From: CAWEDP01 sp963807925
Lineage (GTDB): Bacteria > Acidobacteriota > Vicinamibacteria > Vicinamibacterales > CAVVIG01
DNA length: 64,000 nucleotides
Assembly (NCBI GenBank): GCA_963807925.1
Contig: CAWEDP010000002.1
Coordinates: 930,001-994,000, forward strand
Reading direction: 5' to 3'
Shown piece after piece: positions 46,889-56,323 of the stretch (positions are counted from its first letter, which is position 1; each line of letters opens with the position of its first letter). Below the pieces are notes generated by a model. It worked only from the letters and a program-made list of their open reading frames with translations. It ran no database searches and had not been told where the DNA came from. The position numbers and the translations under genes were made by a program.

Positions 46889-47640
46889 AGAAGGCGTCAG
46901 CGGCGGAGCACTACAGCTATCGCGTGTACGCCGATCGCGCGACCGCTCAGAACTTCGACCAGCGGCGGTTCGGCGGTCCGATTGGACGACTGGTTGCCGA
47001 CGACCAGGCGCAGGCGCTTGCCGCGTTCGTGGCGCCATCCCGCGACCGCTCGGTGCTGGACGTCGGGACCGGGACGGGACGCGCCGCCCTCCTGCTGGCG
47101 CGTGAGGGCGCCAAGGTGACCGGCATCGACGCCTCGGAGGAAATGCTCGCGATCGCGCGCGGCCGTGCGGCGGAGGAACGGCTGCCGATCCGCTTCCTGC
47201 CCGGCGACGCCCACTGCCTCCAATTCGCTGATCGGTCGTTCGATGTCGTCGTCAGCCTGCGCGTCCTCATGCACGCGCCCGACTGGCGGATGTGCCTGGC
47301 CGAGCTCTGCCGCGTGGCCAACGACGCGATCGTCGTGGACTACCCGTCGGCCAGCAGCTTCGCGGCCGTCGAGGCGGGCGCGCGGCGGATCCTCCACGCA
47401 CTCGGGCGGGCCACCGAGCCCTATCGCGTGCTGACGGGACGCGCGATGGCGCGTGAACTCGGACAGCGGGGGTTCGAGGTGCGTGCGGTGCACCGGCAGT
47501 TCGTGCTGCCCATCGCCGTGCACAAGGCGATTGCATCGGTGACCTTCAGCCGTGGCTCGCGACGACTGTCGGAACGCCTGGGACTGCTGCGGCTGCTGGG
47601 ATCGCCGGTCACGCTCGTCGCCCACCGGTGCGCGTCCTAG
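46885..47640 (+). CDS. Class I SAM-dependent methyltransferase
   Basis: The product is 251 aa. LDVGTGTGRAALLLAREGA and GIDASEEMLAIARGRA are motif I and post-I; FADRSFDVVVSLRVLMHAPD is motif II. The C-terminal TAREL-like part is basic and helical. GTG overlaps the GT4 stop, and its own end overlaps the epimerase start by 13 nt, so the operon continues. The substrate is unknown. Confidence 0.82.
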   Translation: MKKASAAEHYSYRVYADRATAQNFDQRRFGGPIGRLVADDQAQALAAFVAPSRDRSVLDVGTGTGRAALLLAREGAKVTGIDASEEMLAIARGRAAEERLPIRFLPGDAHCLQFADRSFDVVVSLRVLMHAPDWRMCLAELCRVANDAIVVDYPSASSFAAVEAGARRILHALGRATEPYRVLTGRAMARELGQRGFEVRAVHRQFVLPIAVHKAIASVTFSRGSRRLSERLGLLRLLGSPVTLVAHRCAS

Positions 47641-48599
47641 TCACCGGCGCCTCGGGGTTCACGGGCGGTCATCTGGTGCGCGCGCTGGCGGCCGCAGGCC
47701 ACGAGGTGCGGGCGTTTGTACGCCACGTGCCGGTCGAGGGAGGAGGCGAGCGTGTGGAGGTCGTCGCCGGCGACCTCCGCGACGAGGCGTCGCTCGCGCG
47801 AGCGGTCGCCGGCATGGAGGTGGTCTACAACATCGCCGCCCTGTACCGGCAGGCCGGTTTGACCGCCGACACCTACCGCGCCGTCAACGCGACTGCCGCG
47901 GGCCGACTGGTGACGCTCGCCGCCGGGGCTGGCGTTCGCCGGGTCGTCCACTGCAGCACGGTCGGTGTCCACGGCGACGTCGAGCGGCCGCCGGCGAACG
48001 AGGACGCGCCGCTCAGGCCGGGAGACGTGTACCAGCGCACCAAGCTCGAAGGCGAGACGCTGGTGCGGGAGGCCGCCGCCCGGACCGGCATCGAGGTCAC
48101 GGTGGCCCGGCCAAGCGGCATCTACGGTCCGGGCGATCGGCGGCTGTTGAAGCTGTTCCGCGGCGCCGTCCGACGGTGGCCGAGGCTCGGGAATGGACGG
48201 ATCTATTACCATCTCACCTACATCGACGATCTCGTGGACGGGCTCGCGCTTTGCGGCGGGCACCCGGCCGCGGCAAATCGGACCTACATCCTGGCCGGGG
48301 GAGAAGTGAGCACGCTCGACGAGCTGATGAGGATGATCGCCCGCGCCGCTGGCGTGACGCCGCAGCGCCTGCACCTGCCGGTCTGGCCGTTCTGGCTGGC
48401 CGGCGCGCTCTGCGAAGCGATCTCGGTGCCGTTGGGGATCGAACCGCCGCTGTACCGCCGGCGCGTCGATTTCTTCACGAAGAGCCGCGCGTTCGACATC
48501 ACGAGGGCGCGAACCGAGCTCGGCTATGCCCCGCGGGTCGGCCTGCGCGACGGAATCGCGCGGACGCTGCGCTGGTACCGCGAGAGCGGGTGGCTCTAG
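47628..48599 (+). CDS. NAD-dependent epimerase/dehydratase (extended SDR)
   Basis: The product is 323 aa: VLVTGASGFTGGHLVRAL (residues 3-20), VVYNIAALYRQAG, HCSTVGVHGDVE, YQRTKLEGETL (catalytic YxxxK) and ARPSGIYGPGD. It resembles the HpnA/dihydroflavonol-4-reductase-like SDR group more than GalE. In this context it may make a nucleotide or lipid-linked sugar; a hopanoid-type role is the alternative. Confidence 0.8.
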   Translation: MRVLVTGASGFTGGHLVRALAAAGHEVRAFVRHVPVEGGGERVEVVAGDLRDEASLARAVAGMEVVYNIAALYRQAGLTADTYRAVNATAAGRLVTLAAGAGVRRVVHCSTVGVHGDVERPPANEDAPLRPGDVYQRTKLEGETLVREAAARTGIEVTVARPSGIYGPGDRRLLKLFRGAVRRWPRLGNGRIYYHLTYIDDLVDGLALCGGHPAAANRTYILAGGEVSTLDELMRMIARAAGVTPQRLHLPVWPFWLAGALCEAISVPLGIEPPLYRRRVDFFTKSRAFDITRARTELGYAPRVGLRDGIARTLRWYRESGWL

Positions 48600-48600
48600 G

Positions 48601-49365
48601 ATGCCCGCACCCACCGAGATCGGCGGCGAGTCGTCGCGTATCGCGAAGGCGCAGGATCAGCTGTTCGCTTCGGGTCGGTCGAGCCGGCAGAAGTACGTCG
48701 AGCTGGTGGTCGGGCGTCCTGGCGTGGCTGCGCTGCTGCAGCACGAGCTCGTCGTGTCGATCGCGCAGGCGCGCGCCGGCGCGCTGGGACTGCTCCTGCG
48801 GAAGATGCTGTACCCGCGGCTGCTCGGCTCGTGCGGTCGAAACGTCGTCTTCGGACAGAACGTCGTCCTCAGGCACCCGCACAAGATCCACGTCGGCAGC
48901 AACGTGGTGATCGACGACAACTGCCTGATCGATGCCAAGGGCGAGACCAACGCCGGCGTCCGGATTGGCAACGGCGTGTTCGTCGGCCGGAACACGATTC
49001 TGTCGTGCAAGAACGGCGACATCGACATCGCGGACGGCGCCAACATCGGCTTCAACTGCGAGGTGTTCTCCGCGAGCCGCGTCGTCATCGGCGCCAGCGT
49101 GCTGATGGCCGCCTACACGTACGTCATTGGAGGCGATCACGACTTCTCGGATCCCACCCTGCCGGTGCTCGCGCAGGAACGGCGGTCCACCGGCGTCGCG
49201 ATCGGCGAGGGCGTGTGGACCGGCGCGGGCGCGAAGATTCTCGACGGCGTCACCGTCGGTCCATACGCGATCATCGGCGCCGGCGCCGTGGTGCGCGAGG
49301 ACGTGGCGGCGAGGGCGGTGGCGGTCGGCGTTCCGGCGCGGATCGTGTCAGTCCGCAATCCATGA
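48601..49365 (+). CDS. Hexapeptide-repeat acyltransferase (WbbJ-like)
   Basis: The product is 254 aa. A left-handed beta-helix made of hexapeptides runs from residue 75 (GRNVVFGQNVVLRHPHKIHV) to the end, with GGDHDFSDPTLPV carrying the catalytic His loop and AKILDGVTVGPYAIIGAGAV. It is an O-acetyltransferase of the WbbJ/maltose acetyltransferase type acting on a sugar. The N-terminal 70 residues are helical. ATGA coupling to the next gene. Confidence 0.82.
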   Translation: MPAPTEIGGESSRIAKAQDQLFASGRSSRQKYVELVVGRPGVAALLQHELVVSIAQARAGALGLLLRKMLYPRLLGSCGRNVVFGQNVVLRHPHKIHVGSNVVIDDNCLIDAKGETNAGVRIGNGVFVGRNTILSCKNGDIDIADGANIGFNCEVFSASRVVIGASVLMAAYTYVIGGDHDFSDPTLPVLAQERRSTGVAIGEGVWTGAGAKILDGVTVGPYAIIGAGAVVREDVAARAVAVGVPARIVSVRNP

Positions 49366-50417
49366 AGGCGTCCGCAGGTGGCGTCGCCATCGTCACCTCC
49401 AGTCCGGGCTCGGTCGAGGGCGGACACCTCGTCATCGCGCGCGCGCTGCAGGCCGCCATGCGCGCCGCCGGCCACGATGCCGCGCTTGTGATCACTCCGG
49501 AGTGCCGGTTCGGCCGGCAGGCGTCCTCGTACCTGGAAACCTGGCGGATCGACATCGCGCGTGCGGCCGGCCACGCCGTCGATCAGGTCATCAGCCTGAG
49601 GTTCCCGAGCTACGCGGTCCGACATCCGCGACACGTCTGCTGGCTGAATCACACGATGCGCGAGTATTACGACCTGTGGCCGCGCTTTTCGGAGTCGCTG
49701 TCGCCGCAGGGCCGCCTGAAGGAGCGCGCGAAGCGCACGGTCATTCGCGCCGTCGATCGGTGGCTCCTGACGCACAACGTGACCGAGGTCGTGGCCCAGT
49801 CCCGCACGATTCAGCGACGGCTGACCGACGAGCTCGCCGTGCCCTCGGACGTGCTGCTGCCGCCCCCGCCACCGCGGCCGTATCGATGCGACCAGTACGG
49901 GGACTACCTGTTCGCCGTCTCCCGGCTGACGCCCCTCAAGCGCCTCGACCTGCTCATCCGGGCGCTCGCCAACCCGGCGGCCGGGCAGAGCCAGGCGGTG
50001 ATCGCCGGCGAGGGGGACAGCCGATCGGATCTCGAGCGGTTGATTCGGTCGCTCGGCGTGGGGCACCGCGTCAGACTCGTCGGCAGGCTGTCGGACGCCG
50101 AGATGCTGGATCACTATGCGCGTTGTCGCGCCGTCTGCTTTCCTCCCCTGGGCGAGGACTACGGGTTGGTCACCGTCGAAGCGTTCGCGTCGGCCAAGGG
50201 CGTGCTGACCTGCACCGACAGCGGAGGGCCGGCGGAGCTCGTCGTCGACGGCGTGACCGGAATCGTGTGCCTTCCGACGCCCGAGGCGCTGGCCGTCGCG
50301 ATCGGCCGGCTGATGGACGATCGTGCGTTGGCCGAGCAGATCGGATCCGGTGCCGCCGCCCGTGCCGCCTCCATGACGTGGTCCACCGTGATCGAACGGC
50401 TCGTGGTCGTCCGGTGA
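49362..50417 (+). CDS. Glycosyltransferase family 4
   Basis: The product is 351 aa. N-terminal SSPGSVEGGHLVIARALQAA, FPSYAVRHPRHVCWLNH, then FAVSRLTPLKRLDLLIRAL, CFPPLGEDYGLVTVEAFASA with the acidic pair, and DSGGPAELVVDGVTG mark a GT-B GT4 enzyme. It ends the + strand glycan group; ttcA starts 39 nt later with its own -10 box. Confidence 0.88.
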   Translation: MKASAGGVAIVTSSPGSVEGGHLVIARALQAAMRAAGHDAALVITPECRFGRQASSYLETWRIDIARAAGHAVDQVISLRFPSYAVRHPRHVCWLNHTMREYYDLWPRFSESLSPQGRLKERAKRTVIRAVDRWLLTHNVTEVVAQSRTIQRRLTDELAVPSDVLLPPPPPRPYRCDQYGDYLFAVSRLTPLKRLDLLIRALANPAAGQSQAVIAGEGDSRSDLERLIRSLGVGHRVRLVGRLSDAEMLDHYARCRAVCFPPLGEDYGLVTVEAFASAKGVLTCTDSGGPAELVVDGVTGIVCLPTPEALAVAIGRLMDDRALAEQIGSGAAARAASMTWSTVIERLVVVR

Positions 50418-50443
50418 GCCAGCCGTTCTGCCGGCGGACCGGA

Positions 50444-50449
50444 TAGAAT
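50444..50449 (+). promoter_or_regulatory. -10 box of a probable leaderless ttcA transcript
   Basis: TAGAAT ends 7 nt before the ATG at 50457, placing the transcription start at the start codon. There is no Shine-Dalgarno sequence. Confidence 0.45.
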
Positions 50450-50456
50450 CCGTTCT

Positions 50457-51337
50457 ATGCCCTATCGCAGTGAGCTCGAATCGCGGCTCGCCAAGAAGAC
50501 CACGAAAGCGATTGTCGACTTCCAGATGCTGGAGGACGGCGATCGGGTGATGGTCGGTCTGTCGGGCGGCAAGGACAGCTGGGCGCTGCTGCAGCTGCTC
50601 GAGGTGCTCCGCCGGCGGGCGCCGATCGCCTTTTCGGTGGTCGCGGTCAACGTCGACTCGGGTACAAGGACTACAAGCACGACGTGATCGCGCGGACGTG
50701 CGAGGCGCGCGGATGGGAATTCCGGATCGAGCACACCGCAATCGGCGAGGTGATCGACGATCTGCTCGACACGAGCGACACGCCGTGCTCGTTGTGCGCG
50801 CGGCTGCGCCGCGGCGTCCTCTATCGGATCGCGAACGAGGTCGGAGCGACCAAGATCGCGCTCGGCCATCACGCCGACGACTTCATCGAGACGCTGCTGC
50901 TGAACCTGTTCTTCGCCGGCACCCTCAAGGCGATGCCCGCCAAGCTCGTGTCCGACGATGGGCGGCACGTGGTGATCAGGCCGCTCGTGTACGTGGGCGA
51001 GGACGAGGCGCGCCAGTATGCGAAGCAGTGCGAGCTGCCGATCATCGGCTGCTGCTGTCCGGCATGCGGCGACCTGTCGCTGCAGCGCCAGCGCGCCAAG
51101 CGGCTGGTCCTGGATCTCGAGACCGAGCACCCCGGGATCAAACAGTCGATGCTCAAGGCGCTCGGCAACGTCGCGCCGCGGCACCTGCTGGACACCCGTC
51201 TGAATCCCCCCTCGGAGCTGCGGCGGTGGGCAGTCGACGCCAGGGCAGACGGGGCGTCCGACGCCGGTGGTCCCACGAGGACCATTCCGCTGACCGTCGT
51301 GTCGGACGGCCGCGGCCAGCGGTCCACCCGTCCGTAG
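50457..51337 (+). pseudogene. ttcA: TtcA-like tRNA 2-thiocytidine synthetase, one frameshift
   Basis: The first frame gives the N terminus and the PP-loop VGLSGGKDSWALLQLLE (residues about 36-52), then VAVNVDS. The rest is one frame later from about 50662: YKDYKHDVIARTCEARGWEF, SDTPCSLCARLRRG (first Cys pair), ALGHHADDFIETLLLN, PLVYVGEDEARQYA and CCCPACGD (third Fe-S ligand region). Adding one base in TCGGGTAC at 50658-50664 restores VNVDSGYKDYK. TtcA makes 2-thiocytidine at tRNA position 32 with an Fe-S cluster. A sequencing error is quite possible in an otherwise well-conserved gene. Confidence 0.8.
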
Positions 51338-51371
51338 CGATGTCGCTCCCCGACGGCAGGAGGCAGCCTTG

Positions 51372-52235
51372 ATGACGCGTGGTGTGTCCGTAGTGCGCTG
51401 GCCTGTCCTCATCGGCTTGTTCACGCTGGTTTCGATCGCGCGGGCCGACGCACAGCAGCGGCCGCTGGTGACCGAAGACCCCGAGCCGATCGGCGCGGGC
51501 CGCGTGTTGATCGAAGGAGGCGTCGACGTCGCGCGGGACGAGCGGTACCCCGCATCGGGCCTCGAGGGCAATCTGCTGAAGCTGCCGACGCTCGGCCTGA
51601 GCGTCGGCCTGAGCTCGATTGCTGAACTGCAGATCGACGGAGCGTTGTACCAGCGGCTCGACATTACGCAGCGCAATCCGGCGCCGCTCGAGTCGCTCGT
51701 GACCGTGACCGACAGCACGTCGAGCGACGTCGACGACATCGTCATCGGAACCAAGATCCGGCTGCTCGCCGAAACGGCCGGGCGGCCGGCCATCGGCTTT
51801 CGGTTCGCGACGAAGCTGCCGAACGCCTCGAACGAAAGCGGGCTCGGCCTCGACACGACGGAGTTCTATGCGAGCCTGCTGGGCGCCAAGACGATCCAGT
51901 CGATACGCATGGTCGCCAACATCGGCGCCGGCATCCTGCCCGACCCGGTTGTCGGCAACCGGCAGAACGACGTGCTCACCTACGGCGTGTCGCTCGCGCG
52001 TGCGTTGACGCAGGAAGCCGAGCTGGTCGGCGAGATCAACGGCCGCGTCTCCACGAGGAGCGGCGACCCGTTTCCAGGTACCGAGAGCCGCGGCGTATTG
52101 AAGTTCGGCGGACGCTACACGCGCGGCCCGGTGCGGCTGGATGCCGCGGCGTTTGTCGGCCTCACGACCGTCGATCCGACCATCGGCTTCACGGTGGGGG
52201 CGACTTACGTCTTCAACGCCTTCACCGTCCCGTAG
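51372..52235 (+). CDS. Outer-membrane beta-barrel protein, 287 aa
   Basis: A signal peptide (about 1-27, ADAQQ) is followed by RPLVTEDPEPIGAGRVLIEGG and regular strand pairs, ending FTVGATYVFNAFTVP. The pattern with VTEDPEPIGxG is seen in uncharacterised barrel proteins of Acidobacteriota and Bacteroidota. AGGAGG precedes the ATG. The 3' end overlaps the convergent glpD by 31 nt. Confidence 0.7.
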   Translation: MTRGVSVVRWPVLIGLFTLVSIARADAQQRPLVTEDPEPIGAGRVLIEGGVDVARDERYPASGLEGNLLKLPTLGLSVGLSSIAELQIDGALYQRLDITQRNPAPLESLVTVTDSTSSDVDDIVIGTKIRLLAETAGRPAIGFRFATKLPNASNESGLGLDTTEFYASLLGAKTIQSIRMVANIGAGILPDPVVGNRQNDVLTYGVSLARALTQEAELVGEINGRVSTRSGDPFPGTESRGVLKFGGRYTRGPVRLDAAAFVGLTTVDPTIGFTVGATYVFNAFTVP

Positions 52236-53840
52236 AATGCCTTCACCGCCGCGATCTCGTCGCGGCGGCGGTCGGCCGACCATCCCAGCTCGCCGGCGGC
52301 GAGCGTGGCCGCCGTCTCCAGCGCCGAATCGTCCGGGCACTCCAGGGCACCGAGCGGCGTGCGTCGGAGCGTGGCGTCGGCGAGCGTGACGGCCATTTCC
52401 TTCCGGACGGCCCAGACCACCTCCGCCGCAATCACCGGTGAACCGGCGGCGAGGCGCGCGCGCCAGTCCGCCCGGCTCGACGCGAGCTCGAAGATGTCGC
52501 GCGACCGCGAACCGTAGGCCGCGATCAGGTGTGGAACCGTGTCGCTCGGCACCACCCGGTCGGTACTGCCGCCGCGCCTCGGCAATCGCCGCGGGGACGT
52601 CGCGCACCCGGCCGCCGGGGAGCGGCGTGGTCGCCGTCCGGCACCTGACCGGCGTCGACTTCGCCTTGACGAACACGCGATCGACGACGCGCTCGGCCAC
52701 CACCCGGGCCGTCGTGTACTTCGTGCCGGCGACGCTGATCAACCCATCGATCCCGTCGAGCGCGTGATCGCGGATCCGATCGCCCCGCGCCAGCCCGACG
52801 CGGCCGTCGGGGCCGCGCGCGGCCGGGACGAGGCCGCGGTGCACCAGCGTGACGTCTTCGACGCGCAGTTCGAGGGCGGGGAATGCGCCGTTCAGGTCGG
52901 AGATGAAGGCGCGCACCTCCGCCGGATCGATGTCAGGCGATGCGCCCTCGACCGCTTCGGCCGACTCCCAGGTGCCGGCGACGATTCGGCCGCGCCACGG
53001 CACCAGCATCAGGTACCGCCCTGACGGCGCGCGGCCGCCGAGCGCCTCCTCGCCGGCGTCGCGCCCGGTCACCAGGTTCATGGCCCTCACGAGCGGCGCG
53101 TTGGCGGACAGGCCGAGCGGCGCCAGCAGGCGATCGATGCCTCCGGCCGTCGCGTTGACGGTGAGCCGCGCCCGGATCTCGAGGTCGCGACCGGTGACAC
53201 CGTCGCGCGCCCGGATGCCGGTCACGACTCCGCCGGCGGCCAGCAGCGCCGCCGCCTCGACGTGATTCGCGAGCACCGCGCCGTGCTCGTGAGCCGCGAG
53301 CGCCACGCTGAAGGTCAGGCGATCGGCTTCCACCGTCACGTAGTCCCACCAGACCCCGGCGCCCGTGACGTACCGGCGCCGCAGCGCGGGGAACCGCCGG
53401 GCGGTCTCGCTGCGCGACAGAACGCGTCCGCCCGGAAGACGCAGCGAAGCGGGCAGCCCGGCATTGGCGCCGAGAGCCACGAGGCCGTAGAGCCAGAACC
53501 CGGCGCGCATCGCCAGCTTGCCGCCGAAGAGCGAGCGCTGAATCGGCACCGCGAACGCCGTCGGCCGCAGCGCGTGCGGCGCGATCCGGGCGAAGGTCGA
53601 CCGCTCCCGCACCGACTCCCGCGCGCGAACGAGATCCAGCCGCTGGAGATGGCGCAGACCGCCGTGGATCGTTCGCTGATGGTTGAACGAGCTGCCGCTC
53701 CCGAAATCGTCCCGCTCGACCAGCGCCACCGACAGGCCCCGCTGCGCCGCGTCGTAGGCGGTCATCAGGCCGCAGATGCCGCCGCCGACGACGAGCACGT
53801 CGAACGGGCGGGCGGTCAGGAGGTCGAGATCGCGGACCAT
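52205..53840 (-). pseudogene. glpD: Glycerol-3-phosphate dehydrogenase (FAD), frameshifted in the C-terminal part
   Basis: The N-terminal 423 codons are GlpD: VLVVGGGICGLMTAYDAAQR (FAD-binding), DFGSGSSFNHQRTIHGGLRH, GAGVWWDYVTVEADRL, VNATAGGIDRLL and LISVAGTKYTTARVVAERVV. The C-terminal helical domain continues in a second frame (VVPSDTVPHLIAAYGSRSRD to KAFYGTVKALKT, stop at 52205). Removing one base from the CCC at 52555-52557 joins them. GlpD oxidises sn-glycerol-3-phosphate and feeds electrons to quinone at the membrane. No glpK or glpF is adjacent. Confidence 0.82.
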
Positions 53841-53953
53841 CGGTCGTTCGTCATGGGTCGGCGGCCGGTTCCGTCGTGGTCTGGCGCGCTGGCGATGAAT
53901 GCTCGGTCGCCGTTACGGGCCCGGTGGCGGCCTCACCGTCGGGCAGCGGATAG

Positions 53954-53959
53954 TATAGT
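53954..53959 (+). promoter_or_regulatory. -10 box of a probable leaderless methyltransferase transcript
   Basis: TATAGT ends 6 nt before the GTG at 53966. No ribosome-binding site is present. Confidence 0.45.
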
Positions 53960-53965
53960 TTTCGG

Positions 53966-54724
53966 GTGGCGACAATCGACGACGTGCAGGCGTACTGGGA
54001 TCGGCACATCCACGATCTCGACATCACGCGTCACCCGGTCGGATCGCGCGGGTTCTTCCAGGATCTCGATCAGTACCATTTCGAAAAGCTCCATCATCTG
54101 CTGCGCCTCGTGGATTTCGGCGGTTACGGCGACCGGTCCGTTCTCGAGGTCGGGTGCGGAGCGGGCGTCGACCTGGCGCGGTTCGCCCGGGGCGGGGCGG
54201 CAGTCACAGGCGTCGATCTCTCCGCATCGGCGATCGCCCTCGCACGCACGAATCTCGAGCACCAGGGGCTGCGTGGCAGCCTGCTGGTCGGAAACGGGGA
54301 ACGTCTCCCGTTCCCCGACGAGGCGTTCGATCTCGTGTACGCGCACGGAGTGGTGCAGTACACAACCAGTCCGCGCCAGCTCGTGACCGAGTGCCGGCGC
54401 GTGCTCAAACCGGGCGGGACGGCGATCTTTCAGGTGTACAACCGGATCTCGTGGCTCAATGCGCTGTCGAAGCTGATGAAGGTCGGGCTCGAGCACGAGG
54501 ACGCGCCGGTGCTCCGCAAGTACAGCATCGCCGAGTTCGCGCGGCTCGTTGACGTGTTCGGGAACGTGCGGATCGTTCCCGAGCGGTTCCCGGTGCGATC
54601 GCGGTTGCACGGCGGGTGGAAGGGCATGTTGTTCAATAGCTGTTTCGTCGGCGCGTTCAACGCGCTCCCGCGGTCGCTGGTTCGGCGATTCGGATGGCAC
54701 CTGCTGGCCTTCTGCACGAAGTGA
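53966..54724 (+). CDS. Class I SAM-dependent methyltransferase
   Basis: The product is 252 aa: VLEVGCGAGVDLARFARGGA, GVDLSASAIALARTNLEHQG, FPDEAFDLVYAHGVVQYTT and VLKPGGTAIFQVYN cover motifs I to III of the UbiE/Methyltransf_11 group. The N-terminal helix QAYWDRHIHDLDITRHPVGS is often seen in methyltransferases linked to surface sugars. The GTG start is supported by the -10 box. dapF follows 4 nt after the stop. Confidence 0.82.
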   Translation: MATIDDVQAYWDRHIHDLDITRHPVGSRGFFQDLDQYHFEKLHHLLRLVDFGGYGDRSVLEVGCGAGVDLARFARGGAAVTGVDLSASAIALARTNLEHQGLRGSLLVGNGERLPFPDEAFDLVYAHGVVQYTTSPRQLVTECRRVLKPGGTAIFQVYNRISWLNALSKLMKVGLEHEDAPVLRKYSIAEFARLVDVFGNVRIVPERFPVRSRLHGGWKGMLFNSCFVGAFNALPRSLVRRFGWHLLAFCTK

Positions 54725-54728
54725 CCCG

Positions 54729-55553
54729 ATGATCGCCTTCACGAAGGCTCACGCGTACGGTAACGACTTCCTGTATGTGGAGGATGCGCGGGTGCGCGGC
54801 GTCGGGCTGGCCGACCTCGCGCGCCAGATGTGCGCGCGGCGGACGGGCGTCGGCGCCGACGGCCTGATCGTGTTCGAGCCGGTCGGCGGCGGCGCCACCA
54901 TGCGCCTGTTCAATGCCGACGGGAGCCGCGCCGAGGTGTCCGGCAATGGCGTCCGGGGGCTGGCGGCGCTGCTGCTGCGCGGGGTGGCGCGCGACGAGGT
55001 CGCCATTCGCACCGAGGGCGGGATCAAGCGACTCCACCGCCTCGGGGCGGAGGGGACGCGCCACCTGTTCCGGGCGGCGATGGGGGCGCCACAGGGGTTG
55101 CGGCAGGTGTCGCTCAGCGCCGCGGGCGAGGACCTGCAGGCCGTCGTCCTCAGCATCGGGAATCCGCAATGCGTGGTGCTCGGCCCGCTGCCCGATCAGG
55201 AACGGCTCGCGCGGCTCGGCGCCGCCATCGAGCGCCATCCGATGTTTCCCGAGGGCACCAACGTGGAGTTCGCCTTCGTCGAACGCCCCGATCGGGTGCG
55301 CATGCTGATCTGGGAGCGCGGCTGCGGTCCCACGCAATCGTCGGGCACCGGTTCGTGCGCCGCGGCCGTCGCGTCGGCCGCCTTCGGCGGAGCCTCTCGC
55401 GATGTCGAAGTCGCCGCGCCCGGCGGCGCACAGCGGGTCGAATGGGAAGCCGACGGCGTGTATCTCACCGGATGGGCCGAGCTCGTGTGTGAAGGGCAGT
55501 GGCTCCCCGCGTTACCGCCGGGACGAGCCGATCCACCGGCGGATGACCGTTAG
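54729..55553 (+). CDS. dapF: Diaminopimelate epimerase-like protein lacking both catalytic cysteines
   Basis: The product is 274 aa with the DapF fold: FTKAHAYGNDFLYV (residues 4-17), GVGADGLIVFEPV, FNADGSRAEVSGNGVRGLA, IGNPQCVVL and IWERGCGPTQSSGTGSCAAA. In standard DapF the two bases are Cys in CGNGxRC and CGTG. Here they are Ser71 (TCC codon, SGNG) and Ser205 (TCG codon, SGTG). DapF converts LL- to meso-diaminopimelate for lysine and peptidoglycan. With Ser/Ser it may be a variant epimerase, another isomerase, or inactive. No frameshift is seen and the gene looks under selection. Confidence 0.8.
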   Translation: MIAFTKAHAYGNDFLYVEDARVRGVGLADLARQMCARRTGVGADGLIVFEPVGGGATMRLFNADGSRAEVSGNGVRGLAALLLRGVARDEVAIRTEGGIKRLHRLGAEGTRHLFRAAMGAPQGLRQVSLSAAGEDLQAVVLSIGNPQCVVLGPLPDQERLARLGAAIERHPMFPEGTNVEFAFVERPDRVRMLIWERGCGPTQSSGTGSCAAAVASAAFGGASRDVEVAAPGGAQRVEWEADGVYLTGWAELVCEGQWLPALPPGRADPPADDR

Positions 55554-55624
55554 GCGGGACCAGGCAGTGGCAGCGCTCGCGCGTTCCGCCGTGAAGCCTC
55601 GCAGCAAAATGTGCGCTCCCGCGA

Positions 55625-56215
55625 TCACCCGCGATGCCGCGATCCGGCGGGGGCCAGCACGTCGAGGGCGCGGCTGGCTTCGGCCAGTCGGGTGGTTGCG
55701 GTCTGCACCGCCTTCTCGGCGCCGAGATAATCGCTCTGATTGAATGCTGTGCGCGCTTCTTGCAAGGCCTCGGTCGCTTCGTTGATTGTCCGGCGGGGAG
55801 CGGCCAGCGCACGGGCCGGCACTCGGGCGCCCGCGCCGGTCTTGAGTCGTCCGTTCAGCTGTGACAGCGTCGCCGCGGCGGTCCGCAGCGCGCGGTCCAC
55901 GCGCATGCGGACGATCCGCTTCTCCTCCTGGGCCTGCGTCGCCGCGGTCTGGGCGCGTTCGCGGCTGTCGATGGCGTTGGTGAGCGCCAGTCGGTAGTCG
56001 CGCTCGGTGACCGCCTCGCGTGCGTTGGCGAGCGCTTTCTCGGCGGCGTCGAGCTCGTCGTGCGCGTAGTCGCCGGCGCCGGCCGAGCGCGCGCTGGCGA
56101 TAGCGGTTTCGGCCTGCTGAATCTCGCGATCCGGAGGATCGTCACCGCAGGCTGTTGCGAGCAGAGAGGCCGCCAGCCACGACATCAGCCAGCACCGGAG
56201 GCGGCCCGCGCGCAT
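55625..56215 (-). CDS. Lipoprotein with DUF4398-like helical region
   Basis: The product is 196 aa. Signal and lipobox (LATAC) precede a helical region IQQAETAIASARSAGAGDYA, DELDAAEKALANAREAVTER and repeated Ala-rich helices, the pattern of DUF4398/Pal-associated periplasmic coiled coils. A TATACT box lies 6 nt upstream of the ATG (minus strand, 56222-56227). Function unknown; envelope stability is a guess from family context. The 71 nt between it and dapF hold nothing clear. Confidence 0.65.
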   Translation of the reverse strand: MRAGRLRCWLMSWLAASLLATACGDDPPDREIQQAETAIASARSAGAGDYAHDELDAAEKALANAREAVTERDYRLALTNAIDSRERAQTAATQAQEEKRIVRMRVDRALRTAAATLSQLNGRLKTGAGARVPARALAAPRRTINEATEALQEARTAFNQSDYLGAEKAVQTATTRLAEASRALDVLAPAGSRHRG

Positions 56216-56323
56216 GACGACAGTATACCCGCCTCCGACGACACGCCTGGTGCGAGCGCCCGGCCGGCCATCGCGATCCATCGACACGGCGCCACTGAGC
56301 GGCGTCGCGCCTCGGGTATAGTA

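Noticed and set aside
45251..47038. 595-codon minus frame over the GT4 and methyltransferase genes
   Set aside because: Composition is Arg/Asp/His-rich with no motifs, while the plus strand has two coupled genes with full signatures.
51153..53840. 895-codon minus frame starting with glpD
   Set aside because: After about 423 codons it leaves GlpD sequence because of a frameshift and runs antisense through the beta-barrel and ttcA genes. The true C terminus is in another frame ending at 52205.
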